Assembly (NCBI RefSeq): GCF_028372415.1
Contig: NC_092879.1
Location: forward strand, 95,390,241-95,454,240
DNA: 64,000 bases
Origin: Notamacropus eugenii
Lineage: Eukaryota; Chordata; Mammalia; Diprotodontia; Macropodidae
Direction of reading: 5' to 3'
Within the stretch, counting starts at the first letter, position 1. Each line of letters opens with the position of its first letter. Positions 44,530 to 55,235 of this stretch are shown here, one piece after another. The notes under the pieces were generated by a model. It was given only the letters and a program-made list of their open reading frames with translations. It was not told the DNA's origin and searched no databases. Made by a program: the position numbers and the translations under genes.

Positions 44530-44905
44530 GCAACTGTAGCTGTTCCAACGTGGAGGCCCGAGACCACTGAAGCGTCAACAGAATCTGAAAACTGGAAACG
44601 TGTTTTAACTGTCTCATCCTGAAAGTCCCTTCTCAACCCTTCCCTCCTGTGAAAAACCACGACTCCAAGCAGTGGAGAATGGACCCATTTTATAAACTGG
44701 TGTTCTCTTCCCTTGGGAGCCTGGACTTCCCCTACTGAGGAGAAAGCTGCCCCAGGGACATACTGTAGAACAGCAACATGGAGAAAGACCAGGCCTTCAT
44801 GGTACTACTAGTCCTAGAAGAAACTTCAGAGGAAGTTTCCGAAGAAACTCCAGAAGAAACAAAAGCCCCAGCCCCTCCCCCCATAATAAAGCTTTGATTT
44901 TACAA
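44530..44905 (+). ncRNA. Possible terminal exon of plus-strand transcript
   Basis: A good acceptor ('cagtcatcttctgcag') precedes 44530. The first frame is open for 30 codons (ATVAVPTWRPETTEAS at the start) to TGA at 44620-44622. About 260 bp later AATAAA occurs at 44885-44890, followed by a T/GT-rich downstream region. Another short ORF (MEKDQAFMVLLVLEETSEE) begins at 44778 and runs to the polyadenylation signal. The whole looks like an mRNA or lncRNA 3' end free of repeats. Confidence 0.4.
44885..44890 (+). terminator. Polyadenylation signal AATAAA
   Basis: A canonical hexamer in repeat-free sequence, with a 'cttctctgatgttatag' U/GU-rich element about 25-45 bases downstream. It would end the plus-strand transcript candidate. 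Confidence 0.45.
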
Positions 44906-45064
44906 GGTCCCTTCTCTGATGTTATAGCAAGTTTGACTGCCTAGTAACAAAGCAAGGGAAAAGAGACGTTTTATTCAAAGTGCTACTAATGAAACAAAAG
45001 TGTTGCACACGTGGGGCGGGCAGGGGCGGGGGCGGGGGGGAACACTGGTGCCCAAATGGCCGTT

Positions 45065-45600
45065 TAAAAAAGTTTTCCAGTACCAAATCCTGTCCCCCAC
45101 CCTACATTGAGAAGGCAAGAAATACAATGCCTGTTTATACATATGAAGTCATGCAAAACATTTGCACGTTAGCCACTTTGTGGGGAAGGAAAGGACAGAA
45201 ATACAGAAATGTTTTCCCTGGAAGTGGATTGCATTTTTCATCATAGGTCCTTGGGAATTCTTGTGGCTCATTACATTTTAAACTGGATAGGTATGCCTTT
45301 GGCAGTTGATGATCAATGTAACGTTGCTGTTATTTTGTACAATGTTCTGCTCACTTGACTCTGTATCAGACCATGTAATCTGTCCCTGTTTTCATGAAAC
45401 CATCCCCATCATCATTTCTTAGAGCACAGCAGTATTCCATCATGTGAAATCTCACAACGTGTTCAGCCACTCCCTGATTGATAAATTGCCAAATGGTTAT
45501 TCTAACAGCACTGAGGCCCTTCACATAACGGGGAGGGGGACAACGTTCAGTTGACTCCTCCATCTGTTTCTGAATTCTAGAGAAGGTGATGCTGCATATG
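45065..45600 (-). mobile_element. L1 3' UTR and ORF2 C-terminus, antisense
   Basis: 'tgtcccccaccctacattga' and 'gaagtcatgcaaaacatttg' are L1 3' UTR in antisense. The minus-strand frame at 45366-45563 reads NQGVAEHVVRFHMMEYCCAL, the degraded ORF2 C-terminal block. Confidence 0.7.
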
Positions 45601-45629
45601 TGGGCAATGTTTGAGAGTAAGCTGCCAGT

Positions 45630-46175
45630 CAGTTGGCATTGAATACTATGTTCCAGGCACTATGCTAAGCACCAGAAGATAAAGAAGGCCTCCTTTTAAT
45701 AAGTGAAATGTCTGGGACACAACTTGGGGTATAAATTGGGGGCAGTCTTAAACAAAGGCAAAACAAAGGGAATAAGGATTGGGAAAGGTTTGTACAAGGT
45801 GCATGTTCAGCTGAGAGATCATGTAGGATGCGGAGATTAACAGGGAAGGTCTTCCGGGCGTGGGAGACAGCCAGGGTCGATGCCTCGAATCTAGAGTTCT
45901 GTTCAGGGAATAGTAAGGAAGCCAGTCTTGCTGTATCTCATTACCTGAGACTGTTCAACGTTTAAGAAACCTGGTGAGGTGGAAACCAGGTTATGTAGGT
46001 CTCCAACATCAATGGGATTTTGTGGTCCTAGGGGTGATAAGCCACTGGAGTTCGATTAAGTGGAGGGGTGGGCATGGTGACTCAGTGGGACTGATGGTCT
46101 AGGGAGATTTGACATTTGAATGGAGAATGGACTGGACGTGACAGGAACGCTGGCAGTAGTCCTACCATGAGTTAA
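45630..46175 (-). mobile_element. L2-type copy, antisense
   Basis: 'ctatgttccaggcactatgc', 'gggtataaattgggggcagt', 'aagccagtcttgctgtatct' and 'ggtgataagccactggagtt' keep the block order of the copies at 16.2 and 33.5 kb. Confidence 0.65.
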
Positions 46176-46362
46176 TGGCATCCTGCTTGAGGTCCCTTAT
46201 GAGCTGCTCATTTTTTCCTGCCTTTTCCTTTTACTGCTCTCTCCTGGTCTTGCTATTTAGTCATGCCTTTTTTTCTTCCCCTCCCCTCTATATGGTGCTT
46301 TGGGAAGTGGGAAACCGTGGTCTGCACTCTGTCTTCCCCTCTCCACAGATTACGTGTGATAT

Positions 46363-46735
46363 CTAAATAGTAACTGTTTCTCTTTTACACAGGAACCCTA
46401 AGGATCTTCCCCTCCCAGTTTGATTTTTTTTTTTACAATTAATGGGGCCATTCCTTGAATAACTTAAAGAAGGCTGTTCATTAAATGGGTGTATCTCTCA
46501 CATAGTGAGAATGTGATACAACCTTAGCCTGAAAGGGCAGGGTCTCACATTGCATCCTGGTTAATCTCCAGTTGTTCAGATGAATATTAGGCCACCCAGA
46601 TGGCTCAGGAGAGGAAAGTGAGGTTGGTGACCTTGCACAGCCCTCATTGAAATCAAAGTCATCTGCAACTCATGTTATGATCTTGATGTCATGGTCGTAT
46701 TCAAGAACAAAGTACAAACAGCAACCATAACCCCA
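46363..46735 (+). mobile_element. (CAA)n-tailed SINE-like element, sense
   Basis: 'aaatagtaactgtttctctt', 'ggggccattccttgaataac', 'tgaatattaggccacccaga', 'gaccttgcacagccctcatt' and 'cttgatgtcatggtcgtatt' in the order of the family at 9891 and 53549. The tail is reduced to 'acaaacagcaacc'. Confidence 0.75.
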
Positions 46736-46737
46736 AC

Positions 46738-47800
46738 TTGTTTAGCCATTTCCCAATGGATGGGCATCCCCTTGATTTCTAGTTCTTGGCCACCACAATG
46801 AGAGCTGCTATAAATAATTTTGTACATGGAGGACCTTTTCCCATTTTTGTGATCTCTGGGATACAGTCTTAGAAGCGGTATTGCTAGGTCAAAGGTTATG
46901 CATGTTTTTGTAGCCCTTTGGGCATAGTTGCAAATTACTCTCCAGAATGGTTGGATCAGCTCACAGCTCCACCAGCAATGAATTAGTTAGTGTTCCAACT
47001 CTCCCACATCCTCTCCAACATTTATCATCTTCCTGTTTTGTCATGTTAGCCAACCTGAATGGTGTGATGTGGTACCTCAGAGTTGTTTGATTTGCATCTC
47101 TCTAATCAATAGTGATTTAGAGCATTTTTTCATGTGACTATAGATAGGTTTTATTTCTTCCTCTGAAAACTGCCTGTTCATATCCTTTGACCATTTATCA
47201 GTTGGGGAATGACATGTATTCTTGTAAATTTGACTCAATTTTCTATATATTTTAGAAATGGGGCCTTTATCACAGACACTTGTTGCAAAAATTCTTTCCC
47301 AGTTTTCTGCTCCCCTCCTAATCTTGGTTGTATTGGGTTTGTTTGTGCAAAAACTTTTCAATTTAATATAATCAAAATTATCCATTTTGCACTTCATAAT
47401 GTTCACTATCTCTTGTTTGGTCATAAATTTCTCCATAAATCTGACAAATATACCATTGCTTGCTCCCCTCATTTGTTTATAGTATCAGTCTTTATACCTA
47501 GATCATGTATCCATTTGGACTTGCATATGGTGTCAGGCTTGGTCTATGCCCAGTTTCCACCACACTGTTAGCCAGTTTTCCCATCAGTTTTTGTCAAACA
47601 GTGAGTTCTTATCCCAGAAGCTGGGATCTTTGATCTAATAATCAAAAATTATTTTTCTACATAATTTTGTACAAATCTCGCCCACTTTGCATCAATTCAT
47701 AAAGATCTCAGTTTCTTCTAAAACTTTTCATAGTTTTTTCTGGCATCATAATTATCCATCATATTCACATAGTGCAATTTTGTTAGCCGTTCCCCTAGCA
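46738..47800 (-). mobile_element. L1 ORF2 C-terminal region, antisense
   Basis: The minus-strand open run 47472-47077 reads YIKLKSFCTNKPNTTKIRRG, IFATSVCDKGPISKIYRKLS and KDMNRQFSEEEIKPIYSHMK, conserved blocks of the L1 ORF2 C-terminal third. The rest down to 46738 encodes the cysteine-containing end. There is no A tail at the left edge, so the 3' UTR is missing. Confidence 0.85.
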
Positions 47801-48350
47801 TCTTAGTTTCCAATCTGGTTACAGGTCCTTTAATTCTTGTCTTTTGATTCCTTTGAGGGTACACACATGGCCTAGTAGTGGGATAGTTAGAAATTGTTTT
47901 CCAAAATGGTTACAGCCTCCAATTAATGTGCCAGTTTTCCCAGAGTCCTTCCATTGTCTGTCATCTCATCTCTCCCAGTCTAGGGATGAGGTGGAAGATC
48001 AAGATGACTTGAATTTACATTTCTCTAATTGTTAGTGATTTTTTAGCTTTTTTTCCCCTCATATTGTTGCTGAAAGCTTGGATTTCTTCCCTTGCAACCT
48101 TCCTGTTCTTAACCAGCTTATCTATTGGGTAATGGCTTAGTTTTATAAATTTGAATGAATTCCATGAATATGATATGAGCTCTTTGTCAGAGAAACTTGC
48201 TGCAAAGATTTTTTCCAGTTACTTGTTTACCTTCTCATTTTAACTACATTAGATTTGTTTATGCATGAAGTTTAATTTTATATAGTCAAAATTGTCTTAA
48301 TTTATCTTGTGTGATCCTCTCTATTGCTTGTTTAATTGTAATTTCTTAAT
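47801..48350 (-). mobile_element. Second L1 ORF2 C-terminal piece, antisense
   Basis: The same protein region as the neighbouring piece is repeated in more diverged form ('ctctttgtcagagaaacttg' corresponds to 'ctttatcacagacacttgtt'). It is therefore a separate older L1 copy in tandem orientation rather than a continuation. Confidence 0.6.
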
Positions 48351-48478
48351 AAGGCCTTTTTCAAAGGATGGTGACAGTTGCCTGGTGCCTTTCACAGATT
48401 TGAAATACTTGGGTTTCCTGGATTCCTAGCTTCAACTAAAGTGGAGTCATCTGAAACTTCTCAAATTCTTTATAGGTC

Positions 48479-48530
48479 TTTTAAGTTAAATTCAATAAAA
48501 TTTTAAGTTAAATTCAATAAAATTCAAATA
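48479..48530. repeat. 22-bp AT-rich tandem repeat, about 2.3 units
   Basis: The unit ttttaagttaaattcaataa plus aa is present twice with a partial third copy. Confidence 0.8.
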
Positions 48531-48649
48531 AATTTTAAAAATTCATTACAAAATTCAACAAATTCAATAATGAACAATTATTAACTACCTACTATGTATA
48601 CTCTGCTTAGTGCTGGTCTCTATTCATTTGTAATGATTGCTGATTTATA

Positions 48650-49336
48650 TGACACTAATTTTTGCAAATTTTCTGTAAATGTTCTCACTGAAAATTTAGC
48701 AGTGAGCTCTCAAGCAGGTTGGAGCTGACTCCAACACTCCTGCTACTTTCCCTCTTAAGATAGATCTCTTTATCATTCCCTCAGTATTTCTCTCCTCTAT
48801 ATCCATTTAGATTTGTTATATTTCTGTATCAAGATATTTATGTGCTTGTGGCATGTTTATGTGATATATTCAGTTATAATACGATTGAGATAAAAGTTAA
48901 GATCCTGGGATATGTGTTTCCCCCAATCCCTTCTTCCATTCTATGAACTCTGTATTTTCCACATCTCTATCACAATAGAGAATTCCCTTCCCTGCTTTCT
49001 CTTTTTTCCCCAGTATTGCTCCCTATCCTTATTGTTTTTGTCTTTTAACATCGTTGAAACAAGAAAACTGCCCATATAGCCATTGACATTTTTACCTTTC
49101 TCTATGATCATTATGATCATAATGCTTATGTAATAAGCATTACAGTTCTGAAAAGATAGGCTTCTTATCTCCCCATTAACATGCAAACAATTAATTCTCC
49201 CTTCCCAATTATATGAATATGTATACTTTTATATGTTTCTCATAGCATTTGTATTATCATTTCTTAATGTCTGTTCATGTCCTTTCATCAGACATGGTTG
49301 GAAGTCCTCTGTTCCACTACAGTTTCATTGACACAC

Positions 49337-49368
<32 letters not shown>

Positions 49369-50760
49369 CACACAGACACAGCATAACACACCACACACTA
49401 CACAGTCACAGCCCTCCTTTCAAATGATGTGCAAGCTCTAGAATGTGACTATCATGTTCTTAGGGATTTTCCTTTTTTTTTTTTTTTCTGGAGGCATCTG
49501 GTCGATTTTTATTTTTACTTTATCCTTTTTTTCCCAAGAGTTCTGGATAGTTTTCATTTATAATTTCCTGAAATATGGCATCCAGACTTTTTTTCTGATT
49601 AAAATTTTCGGTTTGATAATTCTTATTGCCTTTCCTTGACTTGTTTTGCAGGTCAATGTTTTTATATTGCTTAGATTTTCTTCTGTTTTTTTCTTGCAAT
49701 TTTTTGGTTTTGTTTCACTGTTTATTCTATTGTTGAATCATTGTTCTCTGTATGACACATTATAATTTCCAGGTGATTTAGTTTTTGATTGAGGTTTTCC
49801 AACATCTGTTGTAAGGTATCAGTTTCCCCCCTCATTCTTTCTTACCTGGTGTTTCCATTCTGTCTCTCATTTCTTTTCTTCCAGATATTCCTATAGTCCC
49901 TGTGGCCAAGTCATTTTTCCCTCAGGCTTTACCTGGACTTGTGGGGTTCTTATGCTCTTTGGTGTTTACCTACCCCTCCCCAGTGTCCAAAACTAAGGTA
50001 GCTTTTTATGGTGGTCAAGAGTTTTCCTTGGTTTGCTTTTGAGGAGGAAGGGAAGAAAGGACTGTGACTGACTTAAGCTCCACAGCTGATGACTGGTATG
50101 GGTACGGCCTACCTGGTGCCAAGTATAGTGGGCAGGCTAAGGCCCTCCTTCAAGAGACTCCAAGGTCTCCCTGATAGTACCCCTTTAGCAGAGGGCTCTA
50201 GGACTTCTCCCTCCTGTGGGCTCTTCTAGGTTCCTTCCCTTTTGTTACTGGGTTCTTATCCTAGGAGTCAAGGACTAATCAGGCTTTTCTCTTGCAGCTA
50301 GCTAGACCTTACTGAGGAAATCCTTTTTGTTGATTTATCTGCTTGGCTAGGACTGAGTCCAGGTGCTTTGGGGACTAGGCTGATCTCAGGCTGTTATCCA
50401 AATCCCAGAGTGCCGCTGGGCCTGGTGAATGCCTCAAGGCAACATTCTCCAGAGCAGGACTTAGGCAGTCAGACATGGATTTAGGAAAGGCTCAGCTCCT
50501 TCCTGGCTTGGGCAGGGAGTGAGTGCTCTGTATTTGCTGTTGGCTGTCTGGTGAAGGCTCTGGTTTGGCTGGGTTTAGATATTCTGGAACTCAGACAGGG
50601 ATTGTTGGAACTACTCTAAAGACTCGGAGGAACTGCCTGCATTCAGCCCTCTTCAAACTTGGCTCTACTGACTTTGGCTTGCCCATCCCAGGATCTCCAC
50701 AAGACTCTGGGGGGTCTTTGTGAATGCATGGAGTGGGATGGGGTAATCTAGAGGTGATCC
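48650..50760 (-). mobile_element. Old HAL1-like element, antisense
   Basis: Minus strand, 5' to 3': a moderately GC-rich leader (50760-50060), an ORF1 remnant (50060-49440; SLDAIFQEIINENYPELL around 49600-49530 is the RRM region of L1 ORF1p), then UTR-like sequence with a (CA)n at 49332-49380. No ORF2 was seen between. It is more diverged than the other HAL1 copies and its ends are not fixed. Confidence 0.5.
49332..49380. repeat. (CA)n microsatellite, interrupted
   Basis: CA dinucleotides with single CG and AG interruptions, inside the old HAL1-like element. Confidence 0.95.
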
Positions 50761-52299
50761 TTTTTATGGCCTAGTAGAATCGTGCATTCCTATGTTCCAG
50801 TGGAGTGTTTGAAGGGAATCTGGAATCTTTTGTATGCAGTTAAGCTAACAGCTTTCCACAATCCCCCAGAAGCTGGTTAAAATAAAATATCAGATGTGAA
50901 GTAGTGGATCATTCCAAGTCCCATGTTCATTAGTAGCTTTTTTGCATCATTTTAGGAAGTAGGACTCCCAGGGGGAATAAAAAGTTCTATTTCTGTGAGA
51001 TACGAAGCAGTGGGCCAGACTAAAGCCAAATGTATAGAACATTAGTGAGTGCTTCAGGCATTTGAGGACTGAATGAGTTGTTTCAACTATCAGGATAAAG
51101 GGATGATCTGTTATGATCCATCCGAAATTTAATGATCATAATACCTGAAATAAAATGCAAAAGCAAGCTGCTGATTAGTGATTAGCCTGCAAACTCTTAG
51201 TCTAGGCAATCACACAGATCCAACCTCAGGAAATCTATGGAAAGACTTACAGGAGTTTGCTGATTCTTCTAGATTTCCAAGGAAATCTATGTCTCTCCTA
51301 GGTGGCCAACTGTCTTCTGCTACCTGAAATTCTAAAATGAGATTCTTTTCTTCGGTTTAGCAGTGATTCCCATTGAAACTCTTCATTCTGCTGCTACAAA
51401 TTCTTTAATGGCATTTTCAGCAGTAAATGATTGTATGATATTAATGACTAGTATGTTCAGTTATCCTGGAGTACACCTTTTTTGGGGGTGGTGGTGGGGA
51501 TCAAAAGGGATTTGAAGATCCAAAAAATTGGGACTCACTGGCTTAAAGCATCATGAGTTTCCAAAAATCAAAAGACCATCCCACCCAGCAGAATTAATGC
51601 TGGAGGCAATGGAGGGCAATTTATTTTATCAGCTCCTTTAAGACCACTGAGCATCAGTGTCGATGGGATAGAGAGGCAGAGACAGGCTGAAGATGCAGGA
51701 CCTAGGCTTATTCAATCCTAATTAAAGAAGACTTCACAGTAGAACTGTAGGGCTTCTCTCCAAGAATTTAAAAAATTGTGGAAGAGGGACTATGGTGGCT
51801 GTACTTGACTCCAGAATAGAGTAGTGGGAAAGAGGGAGGATTTTAGGCCAATTTCAGCTGGATGGAAGGAAAAACTTGTTAACATTTAGTGCTGCCACAA
51901 AAAAGGATGAGCTGTCTAGGAAGGTTCTCCTTCACCAGACATCTTCAAATGAAAGCTGCTTGACTGTTAGGAATGTGGTAGAGTGGATGCATTTTTATGG
52001 AGGTCTCATTACAAGACTGAGTCTACATAAAAGGCAACAATGACGTTAGTTTGTAATAAGTCACTGCCTTCGCCCCCAATTTTTTTCTTCTGGAAAATAA
52101 AAGGATTGAACTAAATCAGGCAAACTACAAAAGGAGGGTCCTTGGGCGAGCTAAGAATGGGTTTAGTCTTTTAAATTAAACTTTTATTATGTTTAAAAAT
52201 ATCAAAGCTCTTCTTAGCCAGTCGGGCAGGACAGGAACAGGCAGCACAGGCCCTCAGGCTGTAGTTTGCTCATCCTCAGAACTAGATAATGGCGATTCC
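50761..52299. other. Unassigned
   Basis: No gene, RNA or clear repeat family. It may hold unrecognised old repeats. Confidence 0.4.
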
Positions 52300-52655
52300 C
52301 TTTAAACTTTAAAAATCATGTCATCTCTCTCCACTGGGCCTTTTGTCACTCTTCCCTACGACTGGAATGGACTCCTCTCCCTCAGTCTTGAAGTTTGTAT
52401 TTCTTCAAGGTCCAACTCAGATCTCACCCCCTCAACAAAATTTGTCCACCCTAGGCAAGTGCTCTCTCCCACCCTAGATTTCTCAAAGCACTTTGCCCAC
52501 CCATGGAGCAAAGTGATTTGTTAACCTATTCTTTACCCACATTAGATGGTAAGCGCTTTGAAAGCTGGGGCTATAATGTTTTTCATTTTTATTTCCCTAG
52601 AATCTAGCATAATGCCTTGAAAGTAGTAGCTGCTTTTACACGTTTCCTGAATTGA
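52300..52655 (+). mobile_element. L2 3' end, sense
   Basis: 'actggaatggactcctctcc', 'caaggtccaactcagatctc' and 'gcataatgccttgaaagtag' with a 'gaattgaattga' end are L2 3'-terminal blocks. Confidence 0.7.
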
Positions 52656-52904
52656 ATTGAATGGCACTCAGGAAAGGGCTCTTAGCAAAAGAGAAATGAG
52701 TTATATTTAATTTGCTCACTGGTGCTTTCCTGGATTTCATGGGCTCTATAAACTCATTCTGGGAGATGAAATCAACTCTGAAGCTCCTATCTTCTCCAAT
52801 CATTTTCCCCTTGGGCCATAAGACTTCATCATGCATGAGTACACACACCTCCACACAACCCTACCCCAAAAAAACCTCCCACTTTTCAGCTTTTACATGT
52901 TTTC

Positions 52905-53010
52905 TTCTTCAGATTGTGAGCTTCTTGAGGCCAGGAGCTGTCTTTTGCCTTCTTTTGTGTCTATAGTGCCTGGCATACCGTAGGGGTATAATAAGTGTTT
53001 ACTGATTATT
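52905..53010 (+). mobile_element. L2 3' terminus, sense
   Basis: 'ttgtgagcttcttgaggcca' and 'tagtgcctggcataccgtag' followed by 'aataagtgtttactg'. Confidence 0.65.
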
Positions 53011-53221
53011 GCTCTGAGAGATTTAGCTTCCAGGAGCAACCTTAGTTCAACCCAGAGGAGGGTATTCATTTCATGGTCACTTAAAACATTTTTACAAGAT
53101 GCTCTATTCAGCTATAGTTAGCTTTTTGCATATCTTTTTTAAGGGAGGTGGAAAGGAGATAGGGTACTTCTTTGTACAAGGTTAATAAGGGAATTTGTTT
53201 TGTTGGACCACAGAGATATAA

Positions 53222-53355
53222 GATGGCTCAGGAGAAGAAAGTGAGGCTGGTGACCTTGCACAGCCCTCCCTCACTCAAATCAAAGTCAACACCAAGTTAT
53301 GTCATCATCTTGATGTCATGGTCCTCTCTGAGAATGAAGGACAAATACAACTTGT
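53222..53355 (+). mobile_element. (CAA)n-tailed SINE 3' part, sense
   Basis: 'atggctcaggagaagaaagt', 'cagccctccctcactcaaat' and 'catcttgatgtcatggtcct' are the last 130 bp of the family. The 5' part is missing. A full copy lies 200 bp downstream. Confidence 0.8.
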
Positions 53356-53548
53356 GAGTGAGTAGCAGCTCCTCTTCTCTCCTCTCCTTCCCTCCCTTTC
53401 CCTCCCCTTCCCTCTCATGTTCTGCTGCCTTTATTTCCTTTGGGATTCCTGGCTGCATTTCTTGCTCAAAGATCAAGCCTAAAACCCAATTCACTCTGGG
53501 ATTCATAGACTGGACAAGTCCCCACCCACCTAGCACAGAGTGCATGTA

Positions 53549-53935
53549 ATAACTAAATAGTAATTGTTTCTCTCTTACACAGGAACCCTGAGGGGCTTCC
53601 CCTCAGTTTGATTTTTTTTTTAATTAATGGGGCCATCCCTTGAGTAACTTAAAGAAAACTATTCATTGAATGGACACCAATCCCACTCAAAGTGAGAATG
53701 TGATACAATCTTAGTCTGAAAGAATCAGGGTTTCCCATTGCATCCTAGGCCATCTCCAGGTGTCCAGATGAATATCAGGCCACTGGACCCAGATGGCTCA
53801 GGACAAGAAAGTGAGATTGGTGACCTTGCACAGCCCTCCCTCATTCATATCAAAGTCAACTGCAAGTCATGTCATCATCTTGATGTCATGGTCCTCTTTG
53901 AGAATGAAGGACAAACACAACAACAACAATTTTGA
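53549..53935 (+). mobile_element. (CAA)n-tailed SINE-like element, full length, sense
   Basis: The best copy of the family: 'actaaatagtaattgtttct', 'gaggggcttcccctcagttt', 'ggccatcccttgagtaactt', 'gggtttcccattgcatccta', 'tcatcatcttgatgtcatgg' and a (CAA)n tail at 53918-53930. It is non-coding; the open runs across it are accidental. Confidence 0.8.
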
Positions 53936-54451
53936 GGAATTTATTTTTTTGTTTTTGCTTAATAGGAGGAGAAGTGGTGGGAGGGACAGATCAATTTTTT
54001 AAACAGAAGTTCTTTACTATTTGATGTCTCAGTTTCATCATATGGAAAATGAAGGGCACATGGAATAGATTGTCTCTTTAAGTTCCCTTTGGGCTCCACT
54101 GGCCTATGAATCTGTGACTGGGGCAATGTTCTACAATTTAAATTCTGAAAGATCTTCCAGGTTTGATGTAGCTAAGCAAAATGTTTCAGAAGTCAGTTGT
54201 GAATTTGAATCCCAATTGTGCATATGACTGAAGTACTGAGTCTTGGTTTTTTCATTGGCAATGTGCAGAACAATGACTTTTATATTTTTGGAAATTGGCA
54301 ACTGGCCATCTTTAATCTATGTAGAACTATGGGCCCACTGTTTTCCTGATGTGACCTTGGACACCATTTCTCCTAGACAAATGAAAGAGGAGCATGCTGA
54401 GATGAAAAGGAAATACCTGAAAAAAGAGCTCTAAAAACCTTAAAAACCAAT
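53936..54451. other. Unassigned with MIR scrap
   Basis: A MIR-like 'gtctcagtttcatcatatgg' occurs near 54025. Nothing else recognised. Confidence 0.4.
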
Positions 54452-54827
54452 CCACAAGTATTTACCAGATGCCTATGGCTAGAAGTGTCAGGAAGTGTGC
54501 TAGACATTTGGGGGCACAAAACCAAAAATGAGACAGTTCCTGCCCTTATGGAGTTCACCTTAAATGGAGAAGCCAAGAGGTACACATGTAGAGATATTCA
54601 GAATATATTCAAGGTAACTTTTTGGAGGGACCACTAGTCACTGGGGCAATCAGGAAAGACTTCACGTAGAGGTTGCTACTAAACTGGGTCTTGAGAGAAA
54701 CTAGGCATCATGCCTGAAAGAGGTAAGGAAGGATGTACAATCCAAGCATGGGGCAGAGATGGAGTATTATGTGTGAGGAGTAGCAGAAAGCCTGTTTGAT
54801 TAAAGCATAGAGTATGGAAATGAATGA
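54452..54827 (-). mobile_element. L2-type fragment, antisense
   Basis: 'agtgtgctagacatttgggg', 'gacagttcctgcccttatgg' and 'gaaagacttcacgtagaggt' follow the antisense L2 order. Confidence 0.6.
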
Positions 54828-54857
54828 ATGAAAAAGCATTTATTAAGTACTTACTAA

Positions 54858-55105
54858 GGGCAGATAGGTGGCACAGGGGATGGAGCATTGGGCTTGGAGT
54901 CAGAAAGACTCATCTTCTTTAGTTTAAATCTAGCCTCAGATACTTCCTAGTTGTGTGACCCTGGAGAAGTCACTTTACCCTGTTTGCCTCAGTTTCCTCA
55001 TCTGTAAAATGAACTGGAGAAGGAAATGGCAAACCACTCAAGGATCTCTACCAAGAAAACTTTAAATGGGTCATGGAGAATTGGATATGACTGAAAAACA
55101 ACTAC
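54858..55105 (+). mobile_element. MIR/CORE SINE nested in L2, sense, full length
   Basis: 'gggcagataggtggcacagg', 'tagtttaaatctagcctcag', 'ttgcctcagtttcctcatct', 'atggcaaaccactcaaggat' and 'gatatgactgaaaaacaact'. It lies within the L2 terminus. Confidence 0.85.
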
Positions 55106-55235
55106 ATGATAAAGCACTTAACTATGTGCTGGGCACTGTACTAAGCAGCAAAGAGAATAATGTATAATAAGGTTGGAAAGGTATATTAAAGTCAGGTTGT
55201 GAAGGGTTTTAAATGCCGTAAAGAAAATTATTTGA

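Noticed and set aside
49445..49639. Phe/Ile-rich hydrophobic 64-codon plus-strand ORF
   Set aside because: It is the antisense of A-rich L1 ORF1 sequence.
54858..54935. tRNA-like A/B box sequence
   Set aside because: It is the head of a MIR/CORE SINE that continues into the SINE body. No tRNA gene with a cloverleaf was recognised anywhere in the window.
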